DNA of 64,000 nt from Beijerinckiaceae bacterium (GCA_030684835.1 JAUXWZ010000132.1:1-64000); one strand, 5' to 3'; shown: positions 26,843-35,599, numbered from the stretch's first letter. The notes: generated by a model not told the origin, from the letters alone. A program made the numbers and translations.

Positions 26843-27901
26843 TCAAAGACGCCAGCGCGCGAACGGAGCGCCCGGCAACTCCGGACTGGCCTCTTGTGGC
26901 GCGTAAGCCGTCACCGCCCCAAAGTCGAGTTGACGATAACGCGAGAGACGGCGCTCCAGTGAAGACTCAATCTTCTCGTGAACCTGCGCCACAGAAAGTG
27001 ATTGGGGCTTGCGCTTGCGCGTCGCGAAGAAAATGGGCCGGTTCGCCTTCGCGGCCTTCGGCAGCAGATTCGCGGCAGACGACTTCGGCTTGTCAGCCAG
27101 AACGGCCAGGAACTTTTCAGCGCCAGCGGGGCCGAGGAAGTGGACGAGATAAACCTCGGCGCCCGAGATCGGCCGCCCCAGGCGTCCCGCGAGTTTCTCC
27201 TGTTCCGCTCGCAGCATTGCAGCGGCCATGAGCGTCGATAAAAAGGGATCGTTGCGCAATTCGAGAATACGCGCGCGATCTTCCGCGTCCACGGCGGCCA
27301 CTGAACTCTCCAACCCTCGCAGGAGAGCGGCCTCGCGCTCAAGACCGAAGCGTGGACCAAAATCGCGTATCGCGCGCAACCAGGTGGATTCGATAAATTG
27401 AAATAGACCGGTCGCCGATGACGTCGACGCCCGCGCGCTCACAATGAAGCTCGACTCCTTGTCGGCAATCGCCATCAGCAATCGAGGATCAACCCCGGCC
27501 AGATACGACGCGTGGACGATGGTCTTCACCAGCGGGTGCTTGAGGCGCATCGGACCGAACGCATAGGTGTCGGTCGTCTCGTCGAACGGCAGCGTGATCG
27601 ATTCGGAACCATAAGTCAGCGTTCCCGAATGCGGCTCCGTCTCAAACGATTGAGAATTCAAAGATCCAAAATAGGTGCGGGGCGTAATGACTTTTGAAGC
27701 AGGGGTCGATTCAGGAGCGAACTGACGCAATCCCACCAGATACGGCTGACTGATCTGCTGGCGCTCCATCTTGAGCGAAACCGATGACGACGGCACAGCG
27801 GCGAAAGAAACCTTCGAACTTGGGAGCGTTATGACAGCGCCGCCGATGAGGACTGAACAAAACAGGAAGCTTCTGCCGGCGATCGCTAGTGCTGCGTGCA
27901 A
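26843..27901 (-). CDS. Lytic transglycosylase (SLT domain) family protein
   Basis: 352 residues. A TTG start at 27901, preceded by GGAGCATATA, gives a signal-peptide-like N-terminus (LAIAGRSFLFCSVLIGGAVI). The SLT core at about residues 135-180 reads DPRLLMAIADKESSF with the catalytic Glu, then ATGLFQFIESTWLRAI. The later VHFLGPAGAEKFL matches the conserved end of the domain. It cleaves peptidoglycan glycan strands in the periplasm. The C-terminal 60 residues are basic and unusual. It is a single gene with its own terminator. Confidence 0.85.
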   Translation of the reverse strand: MHAALAIAGRSFLFCSVLIGGAVITLPSSKVSFAAVPSSSVSLKMERQQISQPYLVGLRQFAPESTPASKVITPRTYFGSLNSQSFETEPHSGTLTYGSESITLPFDETTDTYAFGPMRLKHPLVKTIVHASYLAGVDPRLLMAIADKESSFIVSARASTSSATGLFQFIESTWLRAIRDFGPRFGLEREAALLRGLESSVAAVDAEDRARILELRNDPFLSTLMAAAMLRAEQEKLAGRLGRPISGAEVYLVHFLGPAGAEKFLAVLADKPKSSAANLLPKAAKANRPIFFATRKRKPQSLSVAQVHEKIESSLERRLSRYRQLDFGAVTAYAPQEASPELPGAPFARWRL

Positions 27902-28064
27902 TATATGCTCCGATCTTCTCGCGCGTTCGCAACGGCTGCTCGTTGGGAAAAAGCTGTTGCGGCGCGCAATAGCCCATGGAAGGCGGCGACAATCAGGCAG
28001 CGTCGCCGTAACCGCTCAGACGAGCGGTGCGTGCGGCCTGTCAAACGCTGCGGATAAATGTGAA

Positions 28065-28091
28065 GCGCCGCAGCAGAAGACGCTGCGGCGC
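28065..28091 (-). terminator. Hairpin after minE
   Basis: A perfect 10-bp GC-rich stem (GCGCCGCAGC with GCTGCGGCGC, 7-base loop) begins 17 bases beyond the minE stop. Only TT follows in the leftward direction, so it may be a weak intrinsic terminator or a 3'-end stabilising structure. Confidence 0.5.
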
Positions 28092-28107
28092 AGGTGTTTC
28101 ATGAGCA

Positions 28108-28371
28108 TCAAGCGGCGCGTGCGCGCTCGCCTGCCGGTATCTCGAGATTTATTTCGAGGAATGAAACTTTATCGCGATACTGGATCTCAACCTCAACCTT
28201 GTCTGGATCGATATTGACGTGCTTTGCGATCGCAGCAATGACTTCGCGGTGAATGAGGGCCACAAGTTCGTGCGAGCCTCCCGACCGCCGCTCGTGCGTC
28301 AGCAAAATTTGCAGTCGCTCGCGCGCGACATTTCCAGAATTGGCGCGGCGAAAAAGATTGAAGATGCTCAT
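28108..28371 (-). CDS. minE: Cell division topological specificity factor MinE
   Basis: 87 residues starting MSIFNLFRRANSGNVARERL, the membrane-targeting and MinD-binding N-terminus of MinE, followed by LQILLTHERR and the dimerisation part HVNIDPDKVEVEIQYRDKVS. It stimulates the MinD ATPase and drives Min oscillation. The ATG overlaps the minD stop as ATGA, so translation is coupled. An upstream in-frame extension to 28449 lies inside minD and is not used. Confidence 0.93.
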   Translation of the reverse strand: MSIFNLFRRANSGNVARERLQILLTHERRSGGSHELVALIHREVIAAIAKHVNIDPDKVEVEIQYRDKVSFLEINLEIPAGERARAA

Positions 28372-29183
28372 GCCGCCCTCCGGCCAAAGAACCTCCCGAA
28401 CATGCTGACCTTCTCGGTGGGGCGCGTCATGGGTACGGGCACACCGCACAACCGACGCGCCGCATCGATGTAGGCTGCCGCCGCGGCGCTCGTGGTCGAA
28501 TTGATCGACACCGGCGCGCCAACGTTAGAAGCCTTCAGCACATCCTGACTTTCAGGGATGATGCCCAGAAGCGGGATCGACAGAATATCAAGAACGTCTT
28601 CGACGCTGAGCATCTCACCTCGCGCTGCGCGTGCAGGATCATACCGCGTGAGAAGCAAGTGCTTCTCGATGCCTTCGCCGCTCTCGGCTTTCAGCGTTTT
28701 GGAATCAAGCAATCCAATGATGCGATCTGAATCGCGAACCGAAGATACTTCGGGGTTGGCGATGACGATTGCACTGTCGGCGTAGCGCATTGCGAGTGTT
28801 GCGCCGCGCTCGATGCCCGCCGGGCTATCGCAGATCACCCAGTCGAACCGGTCGCGCAGCTCGTCGATGACGCGCTTGACGCCCTCTTCCGTCAGCGCGT
28901 CCTTGTCGCGCGTCTGAGAGGCGGCGAGCAGATACAGCGTGTCGACGCGCTTGTCGCGAATCAGCGCCTGGCTGAGGTTCGCATCGCCTTGCGCGACGTT
29001 GATGAAGTCAAACACGACGCGCCGCTCGGCGCCCATGATGAGATCAAGATTTCGCAGACCGACATCGAAGTCGACAACCGCGACCTTCTGGCCGGTTTGC
29101 GCGAGCGCGGCGCCTATAGCCGCAGTCGATGTTGTCTTTCCTACCCCGCCCTTTCCGGACGTGACCACGAGTACTTTGCCCAT
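28368..29183 (-). CDS. minD: Septum site-determining ATPase MinD
   Basis: 271 residues of normal length. The deviant Walker A is SGKGGVGKTTSTAAIG at the N-terminus; then come VVDFDVGLRNLDLIMGAERR and the Walker B-like WVICDSPAGIERGA. The C-terminal amphipathic membrane-targeting helix is plausible at FGRFFGRRAA. It recruits MinC to the membrane to block polar division. It is the middle gene of minCDE, 15 bases after minC and overlapping minE. Confidence 0.95.
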   Translation of the reverse strand: MGKVLVVTSGKGGVGKTTSTAAIGAALAQTGQKVAVVDFDVGLRNLDLIMGAERRVVFDFINVAQGDANLSQALIRDKRVDTLYLLAASQTRDKDALTEEGVKRVIDELRDRFDWVICDSPAGIERGATLAMRYADSAIVIANPEVSSVRDSDRIIGLLDSKTLKAESGEGIEKHLLLTRYDPARAARGEMLSVEDVLDILSIPLLGIIPESQDVLKASNVGAPVSINSTTSAAAAAYIDAARRLCGVPVPMTRPTEKVSMFGRFFGRRAA

Positions 29184-29198
29184 TGGCTTCCCGCTCTC

Positions 29199-29945
29199 CT
29201 AATCGAATTTCGTAACCAGAATCATTCCGTGCTTCAGTCTCGCCTGCGCAGGCTTCTTGCGGAGCGCAGGGTCTATCTCGTCAGAGGTTTGATAGAGGCC
29301 GTTCACAGCAATCAATTCGGCTTCCAGACTGCGACAAAAGATGCGTGCGGTTTCATCGCCGTATGCGCCCGCCATCGCCCGGCCACGCAGCGCGCCATAA
29401 ACATGGATTGATCCAGCAGCGACCACTTCGGCGCCAGACGCGACCGCGCCCGTGATGATGACGTCGCCATCCGGATTTAAGACGCTCTGCCCCGAGCGAA
29501 CCGGCGAATCGATGAACAACGGGGACGCATGGCGAATCGCGTTGCCAGTCGTGGCAAGCGTCGGCGCCTGCGCCTCATCACGGTTTGCGCCCACGCAGGC
29601 TTCAACTGGTGTTTCTGTTTCACTATCGGGCGTGCGTACGTCCTTGCCCGACGGCATGAACGGGGGAAGATCCGGACCGGCCCAATCAGCGTTGCCGCCC
29701 TCAACGCCAAGCACCCGAACTGCCCGCTCGCGAAGCCCCTCCAGCAACGTCAGGAAACCATCCTTGTCCAGCGCCAGATCACGCACGTCGAGGATAACGG
29801 AATTGCGGCTGAAAAACCCCGGGGATCTCTCAAGCCAGGCGTCGAGCCTGTTCTGCCACTCGGCCAGCGGAAGCTCTGGCGCAAGCGTCAGCGAAAAGTA
29901 GGATCGCCCTTTAAAACGAATGGCTTGGGTAGGCCGCACAGACAT
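29199..29945 (-). CDS. minC: Septum formation inhibitor MinC
   Basis: 248 residues. The N-terminal domain starts MSVRPTQAIRFKGRSYFSLT with FFSRNSVILDVRDLALDKD. The C-terminal beta-helix has VRSGQSVLNPDGDVIITGAV, SGAEVVAAGSIHVYGALRGR and AMAGAYGDETARIFC, typical of MinC. It inhibits FtsZ polymerisation when bound to MinD. It heads the minCDE operon; two sequences resembling CtrA sites lie just upstream. Confidence 0.93.
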   Translation of the reverse strand: MSVRPTQAIRFKGRSYFSLTLAPELPLAEWQNRLDAWLERSPGFFSRNSVILDVRDLALDKDGFLTLLEGLRERAVRVLGVEGGNADWAGPDLPPFMPSGKDVRTPDSETETPVEACVGANRDEAQAPTLATTGNAIRHASPLFIDSPVRSGQSVLNPDGDVIITGAVASGAEVVAAGSIHVYGALRGRAMAGAYGDETARIFCRSLEAELIAVNGLYQTSDEIDPALRKKPAQARLKHGMILVTKFD

Positions 29946-29990
29946 GGCTGAAACTCGATGTTTCGTTATGAAACATGTGACTGCGCATGG

Positions 29991-30031
29991 TTAACGAACA
30001 GTAAATTTGGGCGTTGTTAAGCTTGGTTTAT
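29991..30031. promoter_or_regulatory. Two near-matches to the CtrA box upstream of minC
   Basis: TTAACGAACAGTAAA (29991-30005) and TTAAGCTTGGTTTAT (30017-30031) each have TTAA, seven bases, and a second half one base away from TTAA. They lie 46-86 bases upstream of the minC start and could bind the cell-cycle regulator CtrA. Motif match only. Confidence 0.35.
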
Positions 30032-30104
30032 CGAAGTTCTCCCCGGGGTCCTGCGGGAACGGATTGGACCGCACGGTTTTGATGGGATGCGGAGCAAGGG
30101 CGAG

Positions 30105-30392
30105 ATGACGCATCTTTGGCAAATATCGACGGCAAAAGATTCGAATCAAGTCAGGCGTGAGTCGCCAGCACGGCGGGCGCTGAGCGCGCGATGGGCGCTC
30201 GCAGCCGTGACCGCAATTGGGGCGGTGACTCTGCTTACGCTTGTCCTGTTTTCGGCCCTTTCGCACTGGCAGACGGGCGTGCGCGTGTCTCACGGCCCGC
30301 GTGTAACGACGGAACGCGCAATTCCTGATCCGGGCGTGGATGGCTCATATGGAGCCACAAAGGGCGCATTAAGGCCACGGTCCGGGGGGTGA
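30105..30392 (+). CDS. Small membrane protein, about 95 residues
   Basis: ATG 30105 follows AAGGGCGAG. The product has a basic N-terminus (KDSNQVRRESPARRALSARW), one clear membrane helix (ALAAVTAIGAVTLLTLVLFS) and a polar C-terminus ending RPRSGG. No family recognised. The topology would place the C-terminal 45 residues in the periplasm. Coding status is uncertain, since the tail is low in structure, but no other gene explains this 500-base interval. Confidence 0.4.
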   Translation: MTHLWQISTAKDSNQVRRESPARRALSARWALAAVTAIGAVTLLTLVLFSALSHWQTGVRVSHGPRVTTERAIPDPGVDGSYGATKGALRPRSGG

Positions 30393-30454
30393 AGGTTCAG
30401 TTCCGTCTGCTATTTCTTGCCTGAACATTCACGCCAAGCGGACCGCATAGCCAC

Positions 30455-31186
30455 ATGCCCAGATTTTTGACCTTTATCGCCCCGGGAGAGCGGCAAGCTA
30501 TCTTTTCACTGGCGCTCGCCGCGCTGTGCGCCTTGGCTTTCATCCGCGTCGCCGCCCTCGTCGCGGGCGAGACGCCCGGCGATTTTGACGTCCACATCAT
30601 TACAGCACTGCGCAATCCGAACGATCTTTCTGACCCCATCGGTCCCGGTTGGGTCGAAGAAGCCATGCGGGATCTGACGGCGCTAGGCGGCACGGCCGTG
30701 CTTGTCCTCGGGTCCCTGGCGACTTTTGGCTACCTTTTGATGACGGGAAAAACCCATTCCGCCTTCGTGCTTGCCGCATCAGTTGTGGGCGCATTTCTCT
30801 TGAGTCATGCGATGAAGTTCGGATTCAGCAGGCCACGTCCCGACCTCGTTCCCCATGGCGCGCGTATTTATACGCTCAGCTTTCCGTCAGGCCACGCTAT
30901 GATGTCGACGGCCGTGTACCTCACGCTGGCCGCGCTTCTCGCCCGGACTCAAAAGAAAACGCGCGTCAAAGTTTTTGTCATCGCCATCGCGGCTATTCTG
31001 GCAATACTTGTGGGCGCAAGCCGCGTTTACCTTGGCGTGCACTGGCCCACAGACGTGATCGCGGGCTGGGCTGGCGGCGCAGGTTGGGCGATCTTCTGTT
31101 GGTCGATCATGTATTGGCTTCAGCAGCGCGGACAAGTTGAGGCTGAAGGAGAAGCGCCTGGCAGCGCCGACATCTCCAGACGATAA
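30455..31186 (+). CDS. PAP2-family membrane phosphatase
   Basis: 243 residues with about six membrane helices and all three PAP2 motifs: MKFGFSRPRPD (K-x6-RP), SFPSGHAMMS (PSGH) and SRVYLGVHWPTDVIAG (SR-x5-H-x3-D). Such enzymes dephosphorylate lipids such as undecaprenyl pyrophosphate or phosphatidic acid at the inner membrane. The exact lipid is unknown. The start follows no strong ribosome-binding site. It lies 62 bases after the small membrane protein gene. Confidence 0.88.
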   Translation: MPRFLTFIAPGERQAIFSLALAALCALAFIRVAALVAGETPGDFDVHIITALRNPNDLSDPIGPGWVEEAMRDLTALGGTAVLVLGSLATFGYLLMTGKTHSAFVLAASVVGAFLLSHAMKFGFSRPRPDLVPHGARIYTLSFPSGHAMMSTAVYLTLAALLARTQKKTRVKVFVIAIAAILAILVGASRVYLGVHWPTDVIAGWAGGAGWAIFCWSIMYWLQQRGQVEAEGEAPGSADISRR

Positions 31187-31376
31187 AGGGCCGAGCAGCT
31201 AAATCAGCGTCAACAAATGACGCCCCTCGGGCGCTGAGCCTCGTAACACGACCCGCAACATCAGCGTAAAGTCGATACATTAATTGCGATAGATCAAATT
31301 TTCATGATTCTTTATCCAAATCAGAGGTTCATTGACAAACCAAAGAAACGGCAAGGCGATCTGAGAGTTAACAAGT

Positions 31377-31754
31377 ATGCAAATCGCTCATGCTACGCGC
31401 CCCTTGATCTTGATCGTCGAAGACGATCCGCTCATCCGCTGGTCGGGAGCGGAGACGCTTGAGGATGCCGGCTTTGAGGTTCTTGAAGCTGCAAACGCCG
31501 ACGACGCCCTTACGCTTCTGGAGACGCACGGTTCTGTCGCCGTGCTTTTCACCGACATCGACATGCCCGGACAATTGGACGGCCTGGATCTGGCGCGCAT
31601 CGCGGCCCACCGTTGGCCCTTCATCCACATCATAATCGCATCCGGTCGCAAAGAACCGCGAGCGCCGCAAATGCCGGACAATGGCCACTTCATCTCGAAG
31701 CCTTACATGCCGGAGCAGATTGTCCGCGACATAGACGACCTTCTAGCCGCGTAA
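31377..31754 (+). CDS. Stand-alone response regulator receiver domain
   Basis: 125 residues, receiver only. The acidic pair is in LILIVEDDPLIRWSG, the phospho-accepting Asp in VLFTDIDMPGQLDGLDL, the conserved Ser/Thr in IIIASGRKEP and the Lys in FISKPYMPEQIV. No output domain follows. The insert QLDG after the phosphorylation loop and the W in LIRWSG are typical of the CheY-like group common in Hyphomicrobiales. Its partner kinase is not in the window. The 190 bases upstream are AT-rich and include a TTGACA at 31332. Confidence 0.85.
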   Translation: MQIAHATRPLILIVEDDPLIRWSGAETLEDAGFEVLEAANADDALTLLETHGSVAVLFTDIDMPGQLDGLDLARIAAHRWPFIHIIIASGRKEPRAPQMPDNGHFISKPYMPEQIVRDIDDLLAA

Positions 31755-31829
31755 AAGACGCAAGTTTGCGCTGACGCAACTTGCGCTCCCATTTTCCCCC
31801 GTTATGTTCGCGTCCAAACGGAGGGCATC

Positions 31830-32822
31830 ATGGCGGAACTCGTACTTGGCATCGGAAGTTCTCACTCGCCGTTGCTCAATAGTCCAGCTGAGGATTATCC
31901 CAAACACGCTGAGATTGACGCCAGCGGCCGCAAGCTCATCGACAAGACTGGCAAGGCGCGCACATACGGCGAATTGCTTGAACTCGCGGACCCGTCAATC
32001 AAGGATCAGATCCGACCGCAGGTTCTGGAGGAGCGCGCGGCGCGCTGCACAGCCAATATTGCGCGGCTTGAGTCAGAGATAGCAGCTGCGAAGCTCGATG
32101 CTCTTATCATCATCGGCGATGATCAGTACGAGCAGTTTTTCGATGACAACATGCCTGCGATATTGGTCTATGCGGGCGAAACGATCACCAACAATCCGCT
32201 CAGCATGCCGGATGAAGCTCCGCAATGGTGGCGCCGCGCGCGCTCGCAATACCACGTCAGCGATGCGCCGCGCGAATATCCGGTCGCGGCGGATCTCGCG
32301 CGCCGTATCGTCGAAGGCTTGATGGAGAACGACTTCGACATCAGCTATTCGAAAAAGCTCTCAAAGGCGCATGGCGAGGGACACGCCTTCGGCTTTGTGC
32401 ACCAGCGTCTCATGCGGGACGATACGATCGTCCCGATTGTGCCGATCGCGCTTAACACCTATTTCGCGCCAAACCAGCCTCGCCCCAAACGCTGCTATGA
32501 TCTTGGCCGAGCAATCGCAGAGGTAGTCCGCGCTTATGACGGCGCTGGACGTGTCGGGATTCTAGGGTCAGGCGGCTTGAGCCATTTCACCGTGGATGAG
32601 GAACTCGACCGCTATCTGCTCGATGCATTCCGCGCGAAAGACGCTAACGCCCTGCGCTCGCTTTCGCCGGAGAGGCTGAATTCGGGCACATCGGAGGTCC
32701 GCAACTGGATTACGGTTGCAGGCGCCTGCGAACATCTGGACACGAAATGGCAGGAATACGTGCCCTGCTATCGCTCCGCGGCAGGGACTGGCTGCGGCAT
32801 GGGCTTCGCCGTCTGGGCGTAA
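31830..32822 (+). CDS. LigB-type class III extradiol ring-cleavage dioxygenase, copy 1
   Basis: 330 residues, paralogous to 17415-18422 (same start MAELVLG, same RCYDLGRAIAEVVRAY block, same GTGCGMGFAVW end). His12 in GSSHSPLL fits the first iron ligand, and the acidic ligand can come from NSGTSEVRNWITV. The site matching LigB His61 is Gln99 in IIIGDDQYEQF, whereas copy 2 has His there. From memory, Gln also occurs in other rhizobial members, so this may be a subfamily trait. ATG 31830 follows CGGAGGG. It precedes tauD-like 32910 by 87 bases, probably one operon. Substrate unknown; iron use is uncertain. Confidence 0.8.
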   Translation: MAELVLGIGSSHSPLLNSPAEDYPKHAEIDASGRKLIDKTGKARTYGELLELADPSIKDQIRPQVLEERAARCTANIARLESEIAAAKLDALIIIGDDQYEQFFDDNMPAILVYAGETITNNPLSMPDEAPQWWRRARSQYHVSDAPREYPVAADLARRIVEGLMENDFDISYSKKLSKAHGEGHAFGFVHQRLMRDDTIVPIVPIALNTYFAPNQPRPKRCYDLGRAIAEVVRAYDGAGRVGILGSGGLSHFTVDEELDRYLLDAFRAKDANALRSLSPERLNSGTSEVRNWITVAGACEHLDTKWQEYVPCYRSAAGTGCGMGFAVWA

Positions 32823-32909
32823 TAAGCGCGCTGCAGAGGCCTTGGCGAGCGGAGCTGTCTGACGCATACTTGTCGATCAAGCGCGCGATAACTGCGCCGG
32901 GAGGAAACC

Positions 32910-33788
32910 ATGAACGTCAACGTCGCTACTGCTGACTGGACAAAGGCCGCTCTTGCCGATGCTCCCTTCGAGGTCAAGCGCATCGGGCGTTTCATGGGCG
33001 CGCAGATAACCGGCCTCGATTTGAAGAAGGGCCTCGACCAGAATAGCTTCCGCGCGCTGGAAGCAGCGCTTATCGAGCACAAGGTCATCTTCCTGCGCGA
33101 TCAGAACCTCACGACGGCGCAGCATGTCGAGATCAGCCGCTGGTTCGGCGAACTGGAAGTGCATCCTTTCCGTCCCGAGGGCGAGTTTCCCGAGATCATG
33201 GTGCTCGACAATCACAAGGATAACCCTGTGTTGTCGACCGATGTGTGGCATTCCGACACGACGTTCCGCGTCAAGCCGACGAAATACACGATCCTGCGTG
33301 GCCAGATCATGCCGCCGCTGGGCGGCGATACATTGTGGTGCGACATGGAGGCCGCCTACAACGGCCTCAGCGAAAAGTTTCGCACGATGATCGACGCCCT
33401 GCACGCGCGTCACGACTTCAAGAATTTCCGCACCCTCTTCACGCGGTCGGAGGCCGATCAGAAGAAGCTGCAGCGCATGGAGGAACTCTACCCCAACCCG
33501 CTTCACCCGGTTGTGCGCACGCATCCCGTAACTGCGCGCAAATGCATCTATGTGAATCCGCAATTCACGCTGCACATCGATGATCTAAATGAAGACGAGA
33601 GCAAGTCGATTCTCGACGTCCTCTACGCGCAGGTGCACGTGCCCGAATATCAGTTTCGATTTCAGTGGTCGCCCGGGGCTATCGTCTTCTGGGACAACCA
33701 GTCGACACAGCATTACGCCGCAAACGATTATTACCCCGAGCGCCGTCGCATGGAGCGTACGGCAGTGTGCGGCGACGCGCCGTTCTGA
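32910..33788 (+). CDS. TauD/TfdA-family 2-oxoglutarate-dependent dioxygenase
   Basis: 292 residues. The Fe(II) triad is visible: WHSDTTFRVKPTKYT (H-x-D) and the distal His in DNQSTQHYAANDYYPE. The 2-oxoglutarate-binding region is near the C-terminal R of RRRMERTAVCGD. The N-terminal KVIFLRDQNLTTAQHVEISR matches the family. Members hydroxylate taurine, 2,4-D, carnitine precursors and other acids, so the substrate cannot be told. ATG 32910 follows GGGAGGAAAC. Placement after a ring-cleavage-type gene suggests a role in aromatic or aryloxy acid breakdown (inference). Confidence 0.87.
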   Translation: MNVNVATADWTKAALADAPFEVKRIGRFMGAQITGLDLKKGLDQNSFRALEAALIEHKVIFLRDQNLTTAQHVEISRWFGELEVHPFRPEGEFPEIMVLDNHKDNPVLSTDVWHSDTTFRVKPTKYTILRGQIMPPLGGDTLWCDMEAAYNGLSEKFRTMIDALHARHDFKNFRTLFTRSEADQKKLQRMEELYPNPLHPVVRTHPVTARKCIYVNPQFTLHIDDLNEDESKSILDVLYAQVHVPEYQFRFQWSPGAIVFWDNQSTQHYAANDYYPERRRMERTAVCGDAPF

Positions 33789-33800
33789 GACGGCGCGTCG
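33773..33800. terminator. Perfect 11-bp hairpin at convergent gene ends
   Basis: CGACGCGCCGT and ACGGCGCGTCG pair perfectly around a six-base loop that contains the TGA stop of the TauD-like gene. The convergent receptor gene ends ten bases further on. There is no T run on either strand, so it would be a bidirectional attenuating structure rather than a classic terminator. Confidence 0.45.
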
Positions 33801-33809
33801 TAGAAGGCG

Positions 33810-34838
33810 TCAGCGACCCATAGCCTGCGCGGCCTTGGTGAGAACCTGTGGCGGAAAGGCGGCGAACCGCTTGAGCGCCGCTTCAATTTCGTCCCCAGTG
33901 ACGGGATCGATGTCGAGGCCAATCTTTGCTGACTCCGTCAAAAACTCCTTGTCTTTCATCGTCGTCATGAAGGCTTCACGCATCGCTTTCAGGCGTTCGG
34001 CCGGCACGTTCGGGGGAAAGGCGAAGGGTCGCGACAGCAATTGCTGATGGAAATGAATTTCCAAAATCTGCCGCTCTTCATCAGTCTTGACGAAATCGAA
34101 CACGCTTGGGATGTCGCCGAACTGCTTGCTTTTCTGCGCGCCCATCTGGATGACGAGCTTGATCTGTCCGCTCTCAACCTCCTTGCGCCATTGCGTCATG
34201 ATCGACGAGCCAAACAGCCCGCAGGAGCCGTTCACCTCACCACGGTTCATCGCGAGATTAACATCGCGCGTGCCGGGGTATCCTGAGACGACCTTCATCT
34301 TGTCGGCGCCCAGCACGTTCTTCAAAATCATCGGATGCTGGAAAGTGATCGCCGCTGCGGCGCCGCCGCCGAAGATGGTTTCCTTCTCCATCACCTCTTT
34401 CCACGATGAGGCGGCGCCCGCCCCTTGCCAGATGCCGCAATAGGCAACTTCCTGCGCCATGGAGCCGATCCAGCCAAACTTCGAGGCGTCGAAACGCGCC
34501 GCCTTGTTGCCGAGCAACGGATCAAGCGCCGCGGACGAGGCGAAAATCGTGAAGGTCGATCCGTCCTGCGCCGCCTGATTGAAAGTGTGGTTGGCTGCGG
34601 TGAGCGATCCGGCGCCTGGCATGTTTGAGGCGACGACATTTGGATTGCCCGGAATGAATTTGCCAATGTAGCGCGCGAGCATGCGCGCGTTGGCGTCATA
34701 GCCGCCGCCAGGCGGAAAGCCGATGAGAATGGTGACAGTTTTGCCCTTGTAGAATTCTCCCGCCGTTTCTGCGGTGGCGTGAGGCGTGCTTAACCCAGCT
34801 AACGCAAGGGTCGCGCCGACGATTGCAAGTTTTCTCAT
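33810..34838 (-). CDS. TctC-like periplasmic substrate-binding protein 5
   Basis: 342 residues from ATG 34838, with a strong GAGGAGGGG ribosome-binding site. A signal peptide ends near PHATAE, followed by TAGEFYKGKTVTILIGFPPG and GGYDANARMLARYIGKFIPG, then MKVVSGYPGTRDVNLAMNRG. It belongs to the same divergent TctC branch as the four at 0-4.8 kb. It follows the class II aldolase/decarboxylase gene by 23 bases on the same strand, so binding protein and enzyme probably share a transcript. No permease genes accompany it. Likely ligand: the acid that the neighbouring enzymes degrade (inference). Confidence 0.85.
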   Translation of the reverse strand: MRKLAIVGATLALAGLSTPHATAETAGEFYKGKTVTILIGFPPGGGYDANARMLARYIGKFIPGNPNVVASNMPGAGSLTAANHTFNQAAQDGSTFTIFASSAALDPLLGNKAARFDASKFGWIGSMAQEVAYCGIWQGAGAASSWKEVMEKETIFGGGAAAAITFQHPMILKNVLGADKMKVVSGYPGTRDVNLAMNRGEVNGSCGLFGSSIMTQWRKEVESGQIKLVIQMGAQKSKQFGDIPSVFDFVKTDEERQILEIHFHQQLLSRPFAFPPNVPAERLKAMREAFMTTMKDKEFLTESAKIGLDIDPVTGDEIEAALKRFAAFPPQVLTKAAQAMGR

Positions 34839-34861
34839 ATTCCCCTCCTCTTTTTTTAGTT

Positions 34862-35599
34862 TCAGTTTCCATCTTCCAGAAGGTGCCCGCACCCCGATTC
34901 ACGCGCCCAGAATTCCCATCCGCGCTTGAGGGCCGGAGAGTCAGGGTCGAGATCCATGCGGGCCTGGGTTTCGCCCGGCGAGATAACCCGATAATCGCCC
35001 ATCTGCATCGCCTGCAATTGCACGCGGGCGTTACGCGGAATGTAAACGGCGAGCCGCACGAGATCATAGATCGAGCGGCCCGTGCTGACGAAACCATGCG
35101 CCGCCATAAGCGCCATGCGATTTGCGCTCAACGCCTCGGCAAGATCGCGACCGTGATCCATGTTCAGCACGAGCAGACTCGTTGCGTCGCCAAACTTCTT
35201 CGAAATATCCCACACCGGAATATCCTGCCCCATGTCACCGCAAGCATGGATGACAGGGCGCAAGCGCGTCGTCTTCGAAATCGAGAACGGCAGCAGATCG
35301 TCCGCATGAGAATGAAGAACGGCCTTCACATCAGGTCGCTTCTCGTAAACGGCGCCGTGGATGAACCGTTCGAGATAAAGCGGGCGCTTCTCGGAGGCGG
35401 GAGGATTCCCCTCGAGGTCGAACTCCACGATGTCGTCGATATCGACGATGCCGGGGCTCAGTGAGCGCGCGAGTAGATATTTGTTCGGATCGTCGGGGTG
35501 CCGCATGCTGACATGCCCGTAGGCGTCAAGCACCCGGTTCGCGGCCAAAATCCGATTGGCGATGACTACGTCGCGCTTGGCGCGCTCGAGCCGGTCCAT
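34862..35599 (-). CDS. Class II aldolase/adducin family enzyme, possible aromatic acid decarboxylase
   Basis: 245 residues from ATG 35599, preceded by GCAGGAGGAG. Metal-binding histidines fit AVLHSHADDLLPF (H-x-H) and the later MAAHGFVSTGRSIYDL; AYGHVSMRHPDDPN is the family's substrate-phosphate-loop region. The family covers sugar-phosphate aldolases/epimerases but also decarboxylases such as 3,4-dihydroxyphthalate decarboxylase (PhtC type). The Rieske oxygenase and ring-cleavage-type genes nearby favour the decarboxylase reading, which is inference. It is divergent from the ornithine cyclodeaminase-like gene with a 135-base gap that probably holds both promoters. Confidence 0.8.
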   Translation of the reverse strand: MDRLERAKRDVVIANRILAANRVLDAYGHVSMRHPDDPNKYLLARSLSPGIVDIDDIVEFDLEGNPPASEKRPLYLERFIHGAVYEKRPDVKAVLHSHADDLLPFSISKTTRLRPVIHACGDMGQDIPVWDISKKFGDATSLLVLNMDHGRDLAEALSANRMALMAAHGFVSTGRSIYDLVRLAVYIPRNARVQLQAMQMGDYRVISPGETQARMDLDPDSPALKRGWEFWARESGCGHLLEDGN

